Part shown: one piece after another, positions 55,698 to 64,000 of the stretch | How positions within the stretch are numbered: position 1 is the first letter of the stretch | Layout of the letters: every line of letters starts with the position of its first letter | Assembly (NCBI GenBank): GCA_049472395.1 | Contig: JBLIRR010000001.1 | Location: forward strand, 186,001-250,000 | Length of the DNA: 64,000 nucleotides | Direction of reading: 5' to 3' | From: JBLIRR01 sp049472395 | GTDB taxonomy: Bacteria > SZUA-182 > DTGQ01 > JBLIRR01 | Notes under the pieces: model-generated | Database searches by the model: none | What the model was told of the DNA's origin: nothing | Seen by the model: only the letters and a program-made list of their open reading frames with translations | Translations under genes and position numbers: made by a program

Positions 55698-57633
55698 TTT
55701 CTAATTCCCTCCTTTTTGCCATATCAAATAGAACACGTTCTCTCTTCTCCTTAATTCCGAGAGCCTCTCTCTTTTGGTTTATATGGTCGATCATTAATTG
55801 TGCCATTTTATAAGGATCTGCTTCTACTGCCCAGGAGCCCCCCAATTCTTCACTCAATTCCTTGAATAGGTGCTCTTTAAAAAGCTTACTCCCTTCTACC
55901 GGAAGCCCAATACCAAAGACGGTGAATACTCCGCTTGCCACAAAATACTGGCCAATTGCTATGGCTTTCTCGCTCATCCATTCAGGAGCCGCACCAGCTA
56001 CAGGAAGCTCGCTTATATCATTGCCAAGCCCACCCTCAGCTACCATATTACACGCGGCAATTAAGATTCTGCTATTATCTACGCAGGAGCCGGCATGAAG
56101 CACCGGTGGCATACCTACTGCTTCACACACCTCACGAAGGCCCGTGCCTGCATATTTTATAGCCTCCGGAATCATCAAGCCATCTTTTGCGCAGGCAATA
56201 GCTGAGCATCCTGTCTGAACAACAAGGACGTCGTTTTTGATTAACTCGCGCACTAATATCGTATGAATTGTATCGTAGCTTACTTTTGGATTATTACATC
56301 CGACAACACCGGCTACTCCCCGTATTCTTCCATCAATAATGGCGTCATTGAGCGGTCGGTAGGATGAACGAAAACGCCCGCCTAACATGTAATTGATTGT
56401 CTCATGACTAAAACCGGCGACGAGGTCCATACTATCTTTCGGGATAATAACTTTACCCCGTTTGGGATAATTTTCAATTGCCCTTTTGATGATTTCTTTA
56501 GCAGTCGTCACAGGATCATGTTCCTCAAATTGAATATGCACAGCGCCCTCCATATGGGCCCTTTCATTGGTGGTTATAATCTCGGTATGAAAACATCCTG
56601 CAACAGTGGGAAGTGATTGCATAATACATTGAACATCAACAATCATGGCTTCTACTGCTCCGGTCATGATAGCAAGCTCTTGCTGCAGGAAGTTCCCTGC
56701 AATCGGTATACCATGGCGCATAAGTATCTCGTTGGCGGTACAGCAAATCCCCGAAATATTTATGCCTTTTGCACCCTTTGATTTGGCAAGATCAAGCATC
56801 CCCTTATCCTGTGCTACCATGACAATCATTTCTGATAAAAGAGGCTCATGCCCATGAACAATAATATTTACCTCGTCTTTCTTGAGTACTCCAAGATTCA
56901 CCTTGGCCCGTAAGGGTTCAGGGGTCTTAAACAGGATATCCTGAAGCTCTGTGGCAATCATTGAACCTCCCCACCCATCAGCAAGGGCTGCTCGTGAACC
57001 CTGCCGCATAATACTCTTATAATCCTGATCAACACCCATATGCGTCCGGTGAAGACATTCGACAATTTCCCTATCAACACCGCGGGGAGATACCCCAAGA
57101 TTTTCCCAAATCTCCTGTCTCGCCTTGGGCGCTCTTTTCAAGAACCTAAGCATGCCCTCTTGACGCCCAAATTCAGCAAGGGCTATTGTGCCAACCTCTT
57201 GCGCTATCTGATTTTTGTCCTTTCCCTCGGTTTTTATCCCCCATTCCTCTGCTATGGCCATTAATTTGGCTTCATCCTTAATCTCATACCCCGGGACTTT
57301 CCCTTGCGCCGTTGCCAAAAAGGTCTGCGCCACCCCTCGGCCATGATCCGAATGAGATGCGGCACCAGCTGCTATCATTCTAAGAAAATTTCGAGCTGCT
57401 ATCGTTTCCGCTGTTGCTCCGCATACGCCTTTTGATGCACCCTCTCCAAAAGGATCTATACGGCATGGGCCCATAAAACAGATCCTGCAACAAATCCCAA
57501 GTTCTCCAAAACCACACGAGGGGGATTGATCATTATGCCTGTCCCATAGCGTAAATATCGACTTTTCTTTAGCTTGTTTTATCATCTCTAAAGAAGTCTT
57601 ACACTTAGTAATTTTGTTCTCACTATCTCTCAT
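55690..57633 (-). CDS. acsA: Carbon monoxide dehydrogenase, catalytic subunit (CODH/ACS beta)
   Basis: 647 residues. Ni-Fe-S enzyme reducing CO2 to CO for AcsB. The N-terminal cluster-binding region is SCGFGELGICCRICFMGPC, followed by GVCGATAETIAARN. C-cluster ligands fall in ISGICCTANE, VVGCNNPK, QTGCSAIACAKDG and LHAGSCVDNSR. ATG 57633 follows AGGAGAAT. The upstream gap to acsC (143 bp) contains a long inverted repeat. CooC, its nickel-insertion ATPase, is encoded earlier in the same operon. Confidence 0.97.
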   Translation of the reverse strand: MRDSENKITKCKTSLEMIKQAKEKSIFTLWDRHNDQSPSCGFGELGICCRICFMGPCRIDPFGEGASKGVCGATAETIAARNFLRMIAAGAASHSDHGRGVAQTFLATAQGKVPGYEIKDEAKLMAIAEEWGIKTEGKDKNQIAQEVGTIALAEFGRQEGMLRFLKRAPKARQEIWENLGVSPRGVDREIVECLHRTHMGVDQDYKSIMRQGSRAALADGWGGSMIATELQDILFKTPEPLRAKVNLGVLKKDEVNIIVHGHEPLLSEMIVMVAQDKGMLDLAKSKGAKGINISGICCTANEILMRHGIPIAGNFLQQELAIMTGAVEAMIVDVQCIMQSLPTVAGCFHTEIITTNERAHMEGAVHIQFEEHDPVTTAKEIIKRAIENYPKRGKVIIPKDSMDLVAGFSHETINYMLGGRFRSSYRPLNDAIIDGRIRGVAGVVGCNNPKVSYDTIHTILVRELIKNDVLVVQTGCSAIACAKDGLMIPEAIKYAGTGLREVCEAVGMPPVLHAGSCVDNSRILIAACNMVAEGGLGNDISELPVAGAAPEWMSEKAIAIGQYFVASGVFTVFGIGLPVEGSKLFKEHLFKELSEELGGSWAVEADPYKMAQLMIDHINQKREALGIKEKRERVLFDMAKRRELENV

Positions 57634-57677
57634 TCACCATTCTCCTTTGGCTTATCGTTCCCTTTACTCATTCGTTT

Positions 57678-57762
57678 CTTAAAAATCCGCTCCCATAATC
57701 ATCTTGATTGTATAATAATTCAACTTTATAACCGGGGTTCTCATGTAAACGGATTTTTTAAG
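57678..57762 (-). repeat. Long inverted repeat in the acsC-acsA intergenic gap
   Basis: On the minus-strand transcript CTTAAAAAATCCG (57762-57750) can pair with CGGATTTTTAAG (57689-57678), 12 pairs with one bulge, enclosing 60 nt. The right arm ends in a T-rich run. It could be an attenuator or an RNA-processing site separating acsC from acsA. Confidence 0.5.
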
Positions 57763-57776
57763 GCTCCTATCGTACT

Positions 57777-59129
57777 CTAAGAGGCGACATTATAAGACCG
57801 CAAAAACTTAGGAATATTGACCGCCTCTCTCGGCCCTACCTGTATTTTCCAGCCAGGCAACTCTTCTTCGATCTCCCCTGACAATATGGCTACATAGCCC
57901 GGAATCACAAGTTCGCGATGTTTCAAATGCCCTTCCATATTATTATTTTTTACTAACTTAGCTATCTTCGGCGCATTAAACTTATCCGCTGCCCAGGCAG
58001 TGAGCACTGACATGCCTTCACAATCAGCAACAAGCATCCATGACGGCACTTTGCTCTCCTCTACTTCCCCCAACACAATAAAATAGGTAAGTGAAAAATT
58101 TGTCGTAATAAGAAGGGGTGAGTTTTCATCCGCATCGCCTATCTTATAAAGCTTTTCCTCAACTTGCATCGGCTGTTGCGGATCGGTAAAAATATTTTGC
58201 CTCACTGTAAATAAGGGAAGAAGTACTTCCTTTGACACATCATCGATCACTACTATTGAGGCATACTTAAGAATTCCTATGCATGCACGCGCAGTGGCAA
58301 GGTCCGCATCATCAGTGTCTTCTGACGCCCACGCGATAGTGGGATACCCTAAGGCTTTAAATTTCTGTTTAATAGCGGCCCGTCGTATCTGAGTCATATC
58401 AGAAAGCTGGCTACCAGCCTTTCTGCCGCCGGAATCCAAAACTAAATCCTCTACACCAAGGGAAGCTGCCTTTTCTGCTAACGCGGCTAAAGCCTCGAGC
58501 CCTTCCGCTTTTATAACAAGAGGGCACCCCTTTGATTTCGCAAGACTCGCCATAGCATCAATAGATTGCTCTGTTGCCGCATAGAGCAGTGGCTTTCTCT
58601 CAGCGACAATTTCCAACCCAGCTTCTATTACTTTGTTATCAGGTGCCGACAGGATCAGCGGCTTCTTGGTCTTTTCTGCGACCTGTTTCACCATTTGTTG
58701 ATACTTTTGGGGATCTTGTGAGCATGATGTTAAGCAGAGCATTTCTACCCGCAACTTTTGGCCTACACGCTCAATTTCCGAATCCTCAACAGCCTGCACT
58801 TTTCTCTCAATCTCCTCGCGTGAGGACGTATCCTCAATATTTGCCGCAAGGATTGTCGGGTGGTTGAATTTTTTTTCATGCCGAAAAAGAACCGTCTCAT
58901 CACCAATCTCAACTGCTTCTTCGCCCTGACCAAGCTTAATTAAACGAATGGGCGGCGCTGATGCTGCGCCCAAAAACTGCGTGGCTTCATCCGATACATA
59001 GGGACAATCACTCAGCTTTGCCTGGGCTGATGCGAGTCTCATGGCAAACGCAAGGCATGTAGGAAAATGACACTCCCCGCAATTTTTTTTCGGTAAATAT
59101 TTAAAAATCTGGATACCAGTCAATGCCAT
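57777..59129 (-). CDS. acsC: Corrinoid iron-sulfur protein, large subunit
   Basis: 450 residues. Carries the [4Fe-4S] cluster in the N-terminal motif C-x2-C-x4-C-x16-C (CGECHFPTC ... DC, residues 17-42), followed by a TIM barrel and a C-terminal cobalamin-binding domain. With AcsD it carries the methyl group from AcsE to AcsB on cobalt. AGGAGAAAA precedes ATG 59129. The reactivase for this protein (RACo/AcsV type) is not in the window. Confidence 0.95.
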   Translation of the reverse strand: MALTGIQIFKYLPKKNCGECHFPTCLAFAMRLASAQAKLSDCPYVSDEATQFLGAASAPPIRLIKLGQGEEAVEIGDETVLFRHEKKFNHPTILAANIEDTSSREEIERKVQAVEDSEIERVGQKLRVEMLCLTSCSQDPQKYQQMVKQVAEKTKKPLILSAPDNKVIEAGLEIVAERKPLLYAATEQSIDAMASLAKSKGCPLVIKAEGLEALAALAEKAASLGVEDLVLDSGGRKAGSQLSDMTQIRRAAIKQKFKALGYPTIAWASEDTDDADLATARACIGILKYASIVVIDDVSKEVLLPLFTVRQNIFTDPQQPMQVEEKLYKIGDADENSPLLITTNFSLTYFIVLGEVEESKVPSWMLVADCEGMSVLTAWAADKFNAPKIAKLVKNNNMEGHLKHRELVIPGYVAILSGEIEEELPGWKIQVGPREAVNIPKFLRSYNVAS

Positions 59130-59179
59130 CTGTTTTTCTCCTCTACGTTCTTTATTTTATATTAATATCATACGTGTAT

Positions 59180-60121
59180 TTATAAATCAGCGAGGAGCTT
59201 TTTTACCACTCCCATTGCCTTGGGATGCCGCATAATGAGAAGATCCGATCCCGCCATCAAAAAGGCATTTGCCGTCATTGCTTCCCACATATACCCCCTG
59301 CGGCCAAGGTCTCCCCATTTCGGCTGCTCCTCTTGCGTTGCTCTTGTCTCTTTTATCTTCCAGGTCGTTATACAAATATCTGAAATAATAGGTGTTTGCA
59401 TCATGGTATCACTTTGCAGCAAGGCAGCCATACGAATACGTTCCATTACAGAGTATGTATACTCCAATCCGTAGCCAACCGTACTTGACATCGGATCAAC
59501 AAGAATATTACTCACGTCAAATCCCGCTTGCGTTAACAAGATATTAAGCTGCTTGCACAGATTTATATCAAGATCCGAGACAGCCACTAATTTAAGGTTA
59601 TACGCATTGGCCATGGCTGCAAATGTTTTATAATTCTTCTCTTGTGCTTTTCCAATAATCGAGTTGGTATTTACAAGAGCCTCCGATACTACCTTAAATA
59701 CTTCAGCATCTTTTTCCACACTATTGGTCCCAAAAACCATTAAAGGAATATTAATGGCTGCTTTTACCGCTTCAACCGTCTTTCTCGCCTCTTCCGGCGA
59801 ACGATTCCCCTCATCGGGATGTGTTCCCAGCAAACGAAGGCATATCATATCCGCCTTTAATTCATCCTGACAATATGTGGCCCATCTGACAGGATCATTT
59901 ATCACTCCTTCAGGATATTGAGATGAAACTTCAGTGGAAAAACCTTCAGGCAAAGTATCTGCTATCTCCATTGCAATAGGGATCTTCGGATTGGGTTTCC
60001 CCTCAAAAGAGAGAAAGGGCAATACTTCCGAGCCACCTATAGTGCATGCATGATCACCCTGCCCAACCTCAATTTGATTAATTTTTCCATTATACATTTC
60101 TTTTGGTATACTAAAGGGCAT
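59180..60121 (-). CDS. acsD: Corrinoid iron-sulfur protein, small subunit
   Basis: 313 residues, TIM-barrel small subunit of the CFeSP. Conserved stretches: KINQIEVGQGDHACTIGG near the start, LLGTHPDEGNRSPEEA, VDPMSSTVGYGLEYTYSVMERIR and GRRGYMWEAMTANAFLMAG, the usual AcsD signatures. Positioned between acsE (30 bp upstream) and acsC (50 bp downstream), so the three are co-transcribed. Confidence 0.95.
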   Translation of the reverse strand: MPFSIPKEMYNGKINQIEVGQGDHACTIGGSEVLPFLSFEGKPNPKIPIAMEIADTLPEGFSTEVSSQYPEGVINDPVRWATYCQDELKADMICLRLLGTHPDEGNRSPEEARKTVEAVKAAINIPLMVFGTNSVEKDAEVFKVVSEALVNTNSIIGKAQEKNYKTFAAMANAYNLKLVAVSDLDINLCKQLNILLTQAGFDVSNILVDPMSSTVGYGLEYTYSVMERIRMAALLQSDTMMQTPIISDICITTWKIKETRATQEEQPKWGDLGRRGYMWEAMTANAFLMAGSDLLIMRHPKAMGVVKKLLADL

Positions 60122-60151
60122 AATAGACTCCTTTTCTCCGGTTTACATTTT

Positions 60152-60931
60152 TTATTCTAAATACGAATGACAATATAATGTTTTATTTTGAATACAATCA
60201 ACTGTTCTGATTGTCTTCATCATCATTTCATCCAAGGGATCGATAATTGCAGCATCCAAGCCCACAGTCATCGCCATAGCAGCAAAAACACTATTAATAA
60301 GAGGGCGAAGATGCTCGGGACATCCGTTAGAGATATTACTCAATCCGATTACGCTTTTCATGGGAGGATCATTCAATTCTTTAAACATCTGAATTGACTC
60401 AAATATTGCCGGAACCTGCTCCTGCTGACCATTAATGGGAATCATTATGGGATCAAGATAAATATTCTCTAACGGCACATTATATTCTGCGGCTGCCGCC
60501 ATAATATCAGCAGCCAGGGCGCATCTCTCAGCACCATCGCGCGGCAGACCTCCCTTCGCTAAAGTAAGGGCAATGATATCACAATTATATTTCTGCGCAA
60601 GCGGCATAAATGCCGCAAGCCGTTCAGGCTCTGCAGATGTAGAGTTAATCATGGCCTTTTTATTACACACACGCAGACCTGCTTCCATCGCATCAACATT
60701 AGTTGTATCAAGACATAATGGCACATCAACCGCTTCCTGGAGATTTTTGACCATCCAGGTCATTAAATCCGGCCCATCCTTCCTCGCAGGTCCGATATTC
60801 ACATCCAAAATATTCGCTCCTGCCTTTACTTGCTTCTCTGCAAAATCTTTTATTGGACCAAAGTCCCTTTGTTGCATCGCATCACGGATAATATTTGTTC
60901 TCACATTTATTCTCTCACCTATAACCAGCAT
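60152..60931 (-). CDS. acsE: Methyltetrahydrofolate:corrinoid iron-sulfur protein methyltransferase
   Basis: 259 residues, pterin-binding TIM barrel. Transfers methyl from 5-methyltetrahydrofolate to the Co(I) corrinoid on AcsCD. Typical segments: LVIGERINVRTN, AGANILDVNIGPARKD, PLCLDTTNVDAMEAGL, MINSTSAEPERL, DPIMIPINGQQEQV and IGLSNISNGCP. AGGAGAAGAT precedes ATG 60931. Confidence 0.96.
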   Translation of the reverse strand: MLVIGERINVRTNIIRDAMQQRDFGPIKDFAEKQVKAGANILDVNIGPARKDGPDLMTWMVKNLQEAVDVPLCLDTTNVDAMEAGLRVCNKKAMINSTSAEPERLAAFMPLAQKYNCDIIALTLAKGGLPRDGAERCALAADIMAAAAEYNVPLENIYLDPIMIPINGQQEQVPAIFESIQMFKELNDPPMKSVIGLSNISNGCPEHLRPLINSVFAAMAMTVGLDAAIIDPLDEMMMKTIRTVDCIQNKTLYCHSYLE

Positions 60932-60965
60932 ATCTTCTCCTTTCTATCACATTTATAAAAATATA

Positions 60966-61724
60966 TTAAAGCGTTAAAGTCTCGAATATCTTTGAAGAAG
61001 CGGTCACAGCGGGGCATTCTTCCGGAAGATCAATGAGAGGTTTCCCCTCTATGTCATACTTTTCCACTATTCGATCGTGCGGAATACTTCCGATAAACTC
61101 TACCCTCAACTGAGCAATAGCCGCATTGACCGCGCTTACGTCAGCCGGCCCGTTAACCCGGGAAAGCACTAATGTTTTTCTTTTCACCTCAAGATTAAGC
61201 TCATCACATAACTCTTTAATACGCCCAACCGTTCTCAAGCCCCGCATATTCGCATCTGAGGTAATTATCATAAGATCTATATTTTGTGTTGTTCTTCTGC
61301 TTAAATGTTCTAATCCCGCTTCATTATCCATCACTTCATAGGGATAATTTATGCCTATCTTGTCCGCATATTTTCTAATCAAATGATTGGCATAACAATA
61401 GCAGCCAGGACCCTCCGGCCTTCCCATACTCATGAGATCAAAGCCCTCTGCTTCAACAACACATTGATGAATCCTCATTTCAATATATTGCTCTTTTGGC
61501 ATGCCCGCAGGAAGTTTATTGACTTCATCCATTGACTTTTCCCGCAAATGCCCCACTGTCATAGGTATTTCGACTCCCAATACCTCATGTAAATTTGCAT
61601 TGGCGTCAGCATCTATAGCGAGGATCGGCGTTTTTCCTTTTTTTATTAAATATCGTATTATCAAAGCAGCCAAGGTGGTCTTCCCTGTACCCCCTTTGCC
61701 CGCTAATGCTATTGTATATGCCAT
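60966..61724 (-). CDS. cooC: CODH nickel-insertion ATPase CooC
   Basis: 252 residues, SIMIBI-class ATPase. Deviant Walker A GKGGTGKTTLAALI (residues 9-22) with the signature Lys, plus AIDADANANLHEVLG and the CxC-type motif GCYCYAN (residues near 110) that binds metal at the dimer interface. Matures AcsA by nickel insertion. First gene of the carbon-fixation transcript, about 83 nt after the predicted start site. Confidence 0.94.
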   Translation of the reverse strand: MAYTIALAGKGGTGKTTLAALIIRYLIKKGKTPILAIDADANANLHEVLGVEIPMTVGHLREKSMDEVNKLPAGMPKEQYIEMRIHQCVVEAEGFDLMSMGRPEGPGCYCYANHLIRKYADKIGINYPYEVMDNEAGLEHLSRRTTQNIDLMIITSDANMRGLRTVGRIKELCDELNLEVKRKTLVLSRVNGPADVSAVNAAIAQLRVEFIGSIPHDRIVEKYDIEGKPLIDLPEECPAVTASSKIFETLTL

Positions 61725-61743
61725 AATAATGTGAAGTAAAAAA

Positions 61744-61759
61744 ACAGCGTTATATTGCT
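61744..61759 (-). promoter_or_regulatory. Second copy of the candidate operator, in the cooC leader
   Basis: The 16-bp sequence ACAGCGTTATATTGCT (plus strand) is repeated exactly 78 bp from the promoter copy. Here the inverted repeat is incomplete (ACAGC ... GCTAG). It lies within the 5' leader about 20 bp before the cooC start. Confidence 0.5.
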
Positions 61760-61813
61760 AGTGTTAATTGCTCATTTATATAGGGATAAGACTGTATGCT
61801 TACTGAATTATTT

Positions 61814-61842
61814 ATTTTAGCACAGCGTTATATTGCTGTCAA
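61814..61842 (-). promoter_or_regulatory. Promoter of the Wood-Ljungdahl operon (cooC onwards)
   Basis: Minus strand: TTGACA (61842-61837), 17-nt spacer, TAAAAT (61819-61814). The predicted start is near 61807. The spacer is filled by the candidate operator at 61822-61839. Confidence 0.7.
61822..61839 (-). promoter_or_regulatory. Candidate operator: ACAGC-N8-GCTGT inverted repeat over the spacer
   Basis: A perfect 5-bp inverted repeat, ACAGC GTTATATT GCTGT, lies between the -35 and -10 and overlaps the -35 by 3 bases. A protein bound here would block RNA polymerase. The binding factor is not identified in the window. Confidence 0.55.
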
Positions 61843-61881
61843 ATTACAGGAAATTAAGCCATAAATAGGACTGCTGATTCT

Positions 61882-62958
61882 TTATGGCTTCTCCTTCTTT
61901 ATATTGGAATCTTTATCCTGTGCAACCGACACTGTCCCATATAATTGGAGCAGCTCATTGATATCAGTGGTCTTTAAATCTATGCCCCCTTTGTCCCCCT
62001 GGGGAAGAAAAATAATTTTTTTATCCCTAAGCGTCTCCCATAAGTTGATCTGCAATTTAACAAGACCTCCCTTGCTCGCCAAAGCCTTATTCATCTCGAT
62101 TACGGCTTTTGATTCATTCTCTCCTTCTTTTTTTATTGCCTCGGCTATATTGAGCTTTGCTCTATAATAGGCATCCGCATCCAATTTTGCTTCCTTGAGC
62201 TTTCCTTCCCATTCTTCTTGAATTTGATTTACTTCCGCCTGGGCGTCCTGAAGCCATTCCTTGTTTTTTTCTTCCTGAGCTGCTCTGGCTTTAATCCACC
62301 GTTCCCTTTCCACCTCAGCGATCTTCTTATCCTCTATGGCTTGACGATAATTTGCATCTAAAAACTGAAAGGTTCCTGTGGAGACCCGTTCTACAATAAT
62401 GCCATACTCTTTCAGTTCCTCATTCAAGATATCTTTTACCTCCTCTGCCTTGCCCTCTTTTATCTTCGCAACATAAAACTCCTCGGTAGTCAGTTCTCCA
62501 AACATATCCCTCGGTCTTGAGCGGCCTATAGTCCTTAAGATCATATCCCTTAATGCTTCATTGGAAGTGGCGACATTTTGCAGAATATAAACTACCTTCT
62601 GAGGATCTATTTTGTATTGGATAATCAAATCAAGGCTCAGCTCATTGCCGCCTTTTGTACGAAAAATCAAATCATCTTTGGCCCTGCGGTCCCCTTTTGA
62701 TACATCGGCAACCATGACTATCTTTTGCAGGCTCTTATCAAAGGTAAACCAATCATTAATCAATGGCAGGAAAAAATAGGTCGCACCAGGAGCATATATT
62801 CTCTCTTCAATCCCTTTTTTAGCAAAAAAACCTATCTTCCTCACCCTTATGCCAACCTCAGTCGGCCCGGTAGAGTGGGGAATACACCCTGTACATAAAA
62901 AACTTAAAAACATCAGGCCTATGAGCCATACTCGACAGTTTTTCCTTTTCCCATTCAT
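61882..62958 (-). CDS. SPFH/band-7 domain protein, probable lipoprotein
   Basis: 358 residues. N-terminal signal with FLCTGC, a lipobox-like Cys near residue 25 (Cys at -3 is unusual), then an SPFH domain (GIRVRKIGFFAKKGIEERIYAPGATYFFLP) and a long charged coiled coil (about 205-300). The C-terminus is hydrophilic. SPFH proteins form membrane-associated rings or scaffolds that often protect or sort membrane proteases. Follows another SPFH gene by 33 bp, a HflK/HflC-like pair, but a lipid anchor is not the standard HflC form. Upstream of the carbon-fixation promoter. Confidence 0.78.
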   Translation of the reverse strand: MNGKRKNCRVWLIGLMFLSFLCTGCIPHSTGPTEVGIRVRKIGFFAKKGIEERIYAPGATYFFLPLINDWFTFDKSLQKIVMVADVSKGDRRAKDDLIFRTKGGNELSLDLIIQYKIDPQKVVYILQNVATSNEALRDMILRTIGRSRPRDMFGELTTEEFYVAKIKEGKAEEVKDILNEELKEYGIIVERVSTGTFQFLDANYRQAIEDKKIAEVERERWIKARAAQEEKNKEWLQDAQAEVNQIQEEWEGKLKEAKLDADAYYRAKLNIAEAIKKEGENESKAVIEMNKALASKGGLVKLQINLWETLRDKKIIFLPQGDKGGIDLKTTDINELLQLYGTVSVAQDKDSNIKKEKP

Positions 62959-62991
62959 TTTTATTCTCTCCTTACGACGCTCGTTGTCCTA

Positions 62992-64000
62992 TCAATATTT
63001 TTTTAAATTAAAAAGGCCCATTAAATAATTATAATCCAATATATTCTCCTGCTTATTGGTAATAATTAAATCAATGCTTTCAAAGGCCTTTGCCTGTTCG
63101 AGGGCTACGCGAATTTCAGAGCCGACAGTCATATAGGCATCATTCACAAGCTTTTCTTTATAAGCCTGAGCCAACGCTACTTCTCTGTCCCCATCAGAAT
63201 ATTTTATCCTCTTATAACGCTCAATATCTGCCTCTTTTTCGAGCTTATAGGCTGCTCCTTCTTTTAATTTTACTTCCTTGTCCGCCTCCCCCTTTTTTTT
63301 CATCTTTTCATATTCTGCTTTTTCTTTCTGTGCCGCGGTTTTAGCTATGTTCGTCAATTTTAATTGATCCTCCAATTTCATGCCTTTCAATTGACGATCA
63401 TATTCAGGTGAATATTTAATATACCTGACGAGCGTATCCTTAATCTCAATCCCCTTCGGCTTAAGCTCCTCATGCAAAAGATCCTTTAACCGTCTTGATT
63501 GGGCATAGCGCAGTTTGGAATCATAAAACTGCTCAGAGGAAAATTCTCCCAGCACTTTTTTGATAAAGGGCTCTGCCTTTGGAATAATACCATTGTCCCA
63601 GATTTCCTTTCCAGGGCCTAAGGTTGTGATTGCAAGATATGGATTATCAATTCTGAATAAAATTGATACATCCGCGTACACATAAAATCCATCGCTCGTT
63701 TCAATCCTCACCGCCGATTCCTTGCGGGTTGCCACTCTTCCCAATGCAGTATAATCACGCCTCTCATTTGTAATATCAAGCAATAGCAGATGTCTCGGGA
63801 GCTTATGCATTATTTCAAGACCAAAAGGTGCGAGAAGATGAAGCCCTGCTTCGTATGCTTTTTCATTCATCCCCCGTTTCCCAAAAATCGGGACCTTTAC
63901 CTCCTTAACACCCCATTCATATGGTTTGATATATACTGTAAAACTATTATAAAGAACCCATAAAAAAAGAATGACAATTATCACTATGATGAAAATATGT
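62992..64000 (-). CDS. SPFH/band-7 membrane protein (partial, start beyond right edge)
   Basis: Open to the right edge; the frame continues upstream of GTG 63984 with hydrophobic residues (IFIIVIIVILFLW), so the N-terminal membrane helix probably begins outside the window. The SPFH domain follows (VYIKPYEWGVKEVKVPIFGKRG; EAGLHLLAPFGLEIMHKLP) and then a coiled coil rich in Lys and Glu (about 215-270). Likely forms a hetero-oligomer with the downstream lipoprotein partner, as HflK does with HflC. Confidence 0.8.
   Translation of the reverse strand, partial: HIFIIVIIVILFLWVLYNSFTVYIKPYEWGVKEVKVPIFGKRGMNEKAYEAGLHLLAPFGLEIMHKLPRHLLLLDITNERRDYTALGRVATRKESAVRIETSDGFYVYADVSILFRIDNPYLAITTLGPGKEIWDNGIIPKAEPFIKKVLGEFSSEQFYDSKLRYAQSRRLKDLLHEELKPKGIEIKDTLVRYIKYSPEYDRQLKGMKLEDQLKLTNIAKTAAQKEKAEYEKMKKKGEADKEVKLKEGAAYKLEKEADIERYKRIKYSDGDREVALAQAYKEKLVNDAYMTVGSEIRVALEQAKAFESIDLIITNKQENILDYNYLMGLFNLKKY

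Overview
The window is one continuous stretch of an anaerobic bacterial chromosome, moderately AT-rich and with short intergenic gaps. It carries a nearly complete carbonyl branch of the Wood-Ljungdahl (reductive acetyl-CoA) pathway, a selenocysteine-containing formate dehydrogenase, an [FeFe]-hydrogenase-like sensor locus, LL-diaminopimelate aminotransferase and SelB. These suggest an acetogen-like or Wood-Ljungdahl-using anaerobe with a diaminopimelate-containing wall. An exported thrombospondin-type-3 protein, a DsbD-like protein and a probable lipoprotein fit a diderm. An uncultivated lineage (Omnitrophota-like, Planctomycete-related or Desulfobacterota-like) is plausible, but I cannot fix the phylum from the sequence alone.

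Layout. 1-2346: 5' part of an exported FN3/TSP3-repeat protein running off the left edge, with a perfect-consensus promoter. 2425-8803: argJ, purL and pepD on the minus strand. 8830-12235: tRNA-Val(GAC), then thrS, infC, rpmI and rplT; infC appears to start at an AUA codon. 12252-15803: a small coiled-coil protein, zapA, a 6S RNA, rny and ymdB, then convergent greA. 16570-18536: selB with a terminator whose stem includes its stop codon. 18543-22730 (minus): a 56-residue ferredoxin with tandem promoters, a HEAT-repeat membrane protein, an RNase Z-like protein and serC. 22845-36781 (plus): a tightly packed housekeeping run of TPR protein, aroQ, pepQ, accB, accC, dksA-like, rimO, DUF507, lipA, hom, nadA, alaS and a DsbD-like thioredoxin/membrane protein. 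36787-37627 (minus): two tandem orphan receiver proteins.

37780-44882 (plus) is a redox-sensing and flavin module: four-cluster ferredoxin, thioredoxin-like [2Fe-2S] protein, [FeFe]-hydrogenase-like protein fused to PAS (HydS-like), SpoIIE/PP2C phosphatase, then HydC, HydB and a short HydA-like subunit with no H-cluster domain. 44879-61842 (minus) is the carbon-fixation block. Read 5' to 3' it is cooC, acsE, acsD, acsC, acsA, acsB, HydC-like, HydB-like, fdhA (in-frame UGA read as Sec, with a SECIS hairpin), a cNMP-binding protein, fhs, a strong terminator, then dapL. Two SPFH/band-7 proteins lie upstream of this block; the first runs off the right edge.

How the genes work together. Formate made by FdhA with its NuoE/NuoF-like partners is ligated to tetrahydrofolate by Fhs. 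The methyl group reaches the corrinoid protein AcsCD through AcsE, and AcsA/AcsB make CO and acetyl-CoA; CooC loads nickel into AcsA. SelB allows FdhA to be translated. The hydrogenase-sensor and flavin module probably couples H2 or ferredoxin redox state to NAD(H). The folate-reducing steps (folD/fchA/metF) are not in this window.
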